A stretch of DNA of 64,000 nt from contig CM077647.1 in NCBI GenBank assembly GCA_039707465.1, forward strand, positions 45,073,110-45,137,109, given 5' to 3'. The notes beneath the pieces were generated by a model. That model was given only the letters and a program-made list of their open reading frames with translations, searched no databases and was not told the origin of the DNA. The DNA is from Rhabdophis nuchalis. Lineage: Eukaryota > Chordata > Lepidosauria > Squamata > Natricidae. The position numbers were made by a program, and so were the translations under genes. Shown here piece by piece: positions 63,325-64,000 of the stretch; the stretch's first letter is position 1; each line of letters starts with the position of its first letter.

Positions 63325-64000
63325 GTCGGATTACAGAAACCTGGTTGGGCCAAGAGGGGGGTGCCCCTCGTTGAAATGTGCCCACCGGGTTACCATGCAT
63401 TTCACCAGCCAAGAGCCCAAGGTCGGGGTGGGGGGTGGCGGTGGTTATAAAGGAGAGTCTGGATCCGTGGGAGACCACTGTGCTGCAGATAGCCGGATGT
63501 GAGTCTCTCTGTGTGAAGTGGGGTCATAGGAGGCAGTTGGCCCTGCTGATTGTGTACCTGGCTCCCCGCTACGTATCAGCAGCCCTACCCGAGCTTCTCA
63601 ATGTGATAGCCGAGATGGCGGTTGGCACCCCCAGGCTGTTAGTCATGGGGTATTTCAACCTGCCATCGATAGGCGAGACATCTGAGATGGCACAGGAGTT
63701 CATGGCTTCCATGACGGCCATGGACCTGACTCAGTTAATTCATGACCCCACCCACATAGGGGGCACACGCCAGATTTAGCTTTTGTCTCCGGCCAGTGGG
63801 TGAGTGATCTTGGTTTAGGGGAAATAGCCATCGAACCCCTGTCATGGTCAGATCACTCTCTACTTCGGCTTGGCTTTCCAATCGCTGCACCCCACTGCGG
63901 GGAGGGAGAGCCGGAATCGGTGAGATGGTTCTGCCCCAGGTGCCTGATGGACCCGGAGAGGTTCCAGATGGAGCTTGGGCCAATACCTGAGACCCTGATC
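63325..64000 (+). pseudogene. L2 ORF2 endonuclease, running off the window
   Basis: Starts at I-T-E-T-W-L-G-Q-E, continues V-V-I-K-E-S-L-D-P-W-E-T-T, L-A-P-R-Y-V-S-A-A-L-P-E-L, V-M-G-Y-F-N-L-P-S (the catalytic Asp of G-D-F-N is replaced by Tyr) and M-D-L-T-Q. Stops near 63375 and a frameshift near 63770 disable it. The downstream part (R-W-F-C-P-R near 63915) continues past the window end. Confidence 0.85.

Overview
The window is repeat-dense vertebrate nuclear DNA, very probably from a squamate reptile and most likely a snake. The basis is the repeat mix: abundant L2-clade and CR1 LINEs with microsatellite tails, L1 elements, a BovB fragment, tRNA-derived squamate SINEs, Penelope-like retroelements, Helitrons and many short hAT-type DNA elements. 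No host protein-coding exon, tRNA or rRNA gene could be supported. Every long reading frame that I recognise belongs to a retrotransposon.

Layout. 1-2190: LINE and SINE remnants and a minus-strand L1 3' end. 2191-18020: a nested pile. A plus-strand L1 (5' region near 2191-2815 and 7189-9390, ORF2 tail 13962-14358 and 17179-18020) was invaded by an ORF1-only L1 relative (2816-7169), which itself holds an L2 (4446-6793). Further L2 copies lie at 9795-12380 and 14359-17178. 18375-19816 is a hAT element with a perfect 8-bp target duplication. 19965-21100 is a decayed CR1. 21247-23513 is a Helitron loaded with L2 sequence and a GGTA-type minisatellite. 23514-31760 is mostly unique AT-rich DNA with a second ORF1-only L1 relative (27097-27551), a palindrome, BovB, a hAT remnant and a Penelope-like element with a decayed hammerhead motif. 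32182-32397 is a solo LTR. 33130-35356 is a SINE split by an L1 (itself split by an L2) and by a hAT. 35516-36915 holds more DNA elements. 37500-39790 holds SINEs and CR1. 41455-42010 and 50254-51450 carry a LINE of uncertain clade. 45187-46826 is an L2. 47868-49910 is a full-length ORF1-only L1 relative inserted into an old CR1. 52382-55027 is a second Helitron. 56547-57660 holds a hAT and a second Penelope-like fragment. 60065-62950 is a nearly full-length CR1. 63325-64000 is an L2 that runs off the window.

The most notable observation is three copies, two of them full-length (about 2.0 kb), of an L1-type element in which ORF1 is followed directly by the 3' UTR with no ORF2. Each copy is flanked by its own target-site duplication (19, 17 and 15 bp). 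This matches the architecture of mammalian HAL1 (half-L1) and implies a non-autonomous L1 family mobilised in trans. Also notable are two Helitrons with TC...CTAG ends, hAT insertions at the same site of CR1 copies, a shared interior module in hAT elements with different ends, and a tetranucleotide array whose neighbouring blocks differ by one base each.

Limits: family names come from reading motifs by eye. No database search, consensus alignment or divergence calculation was possible, and element boundaries without target duplications are approximate.
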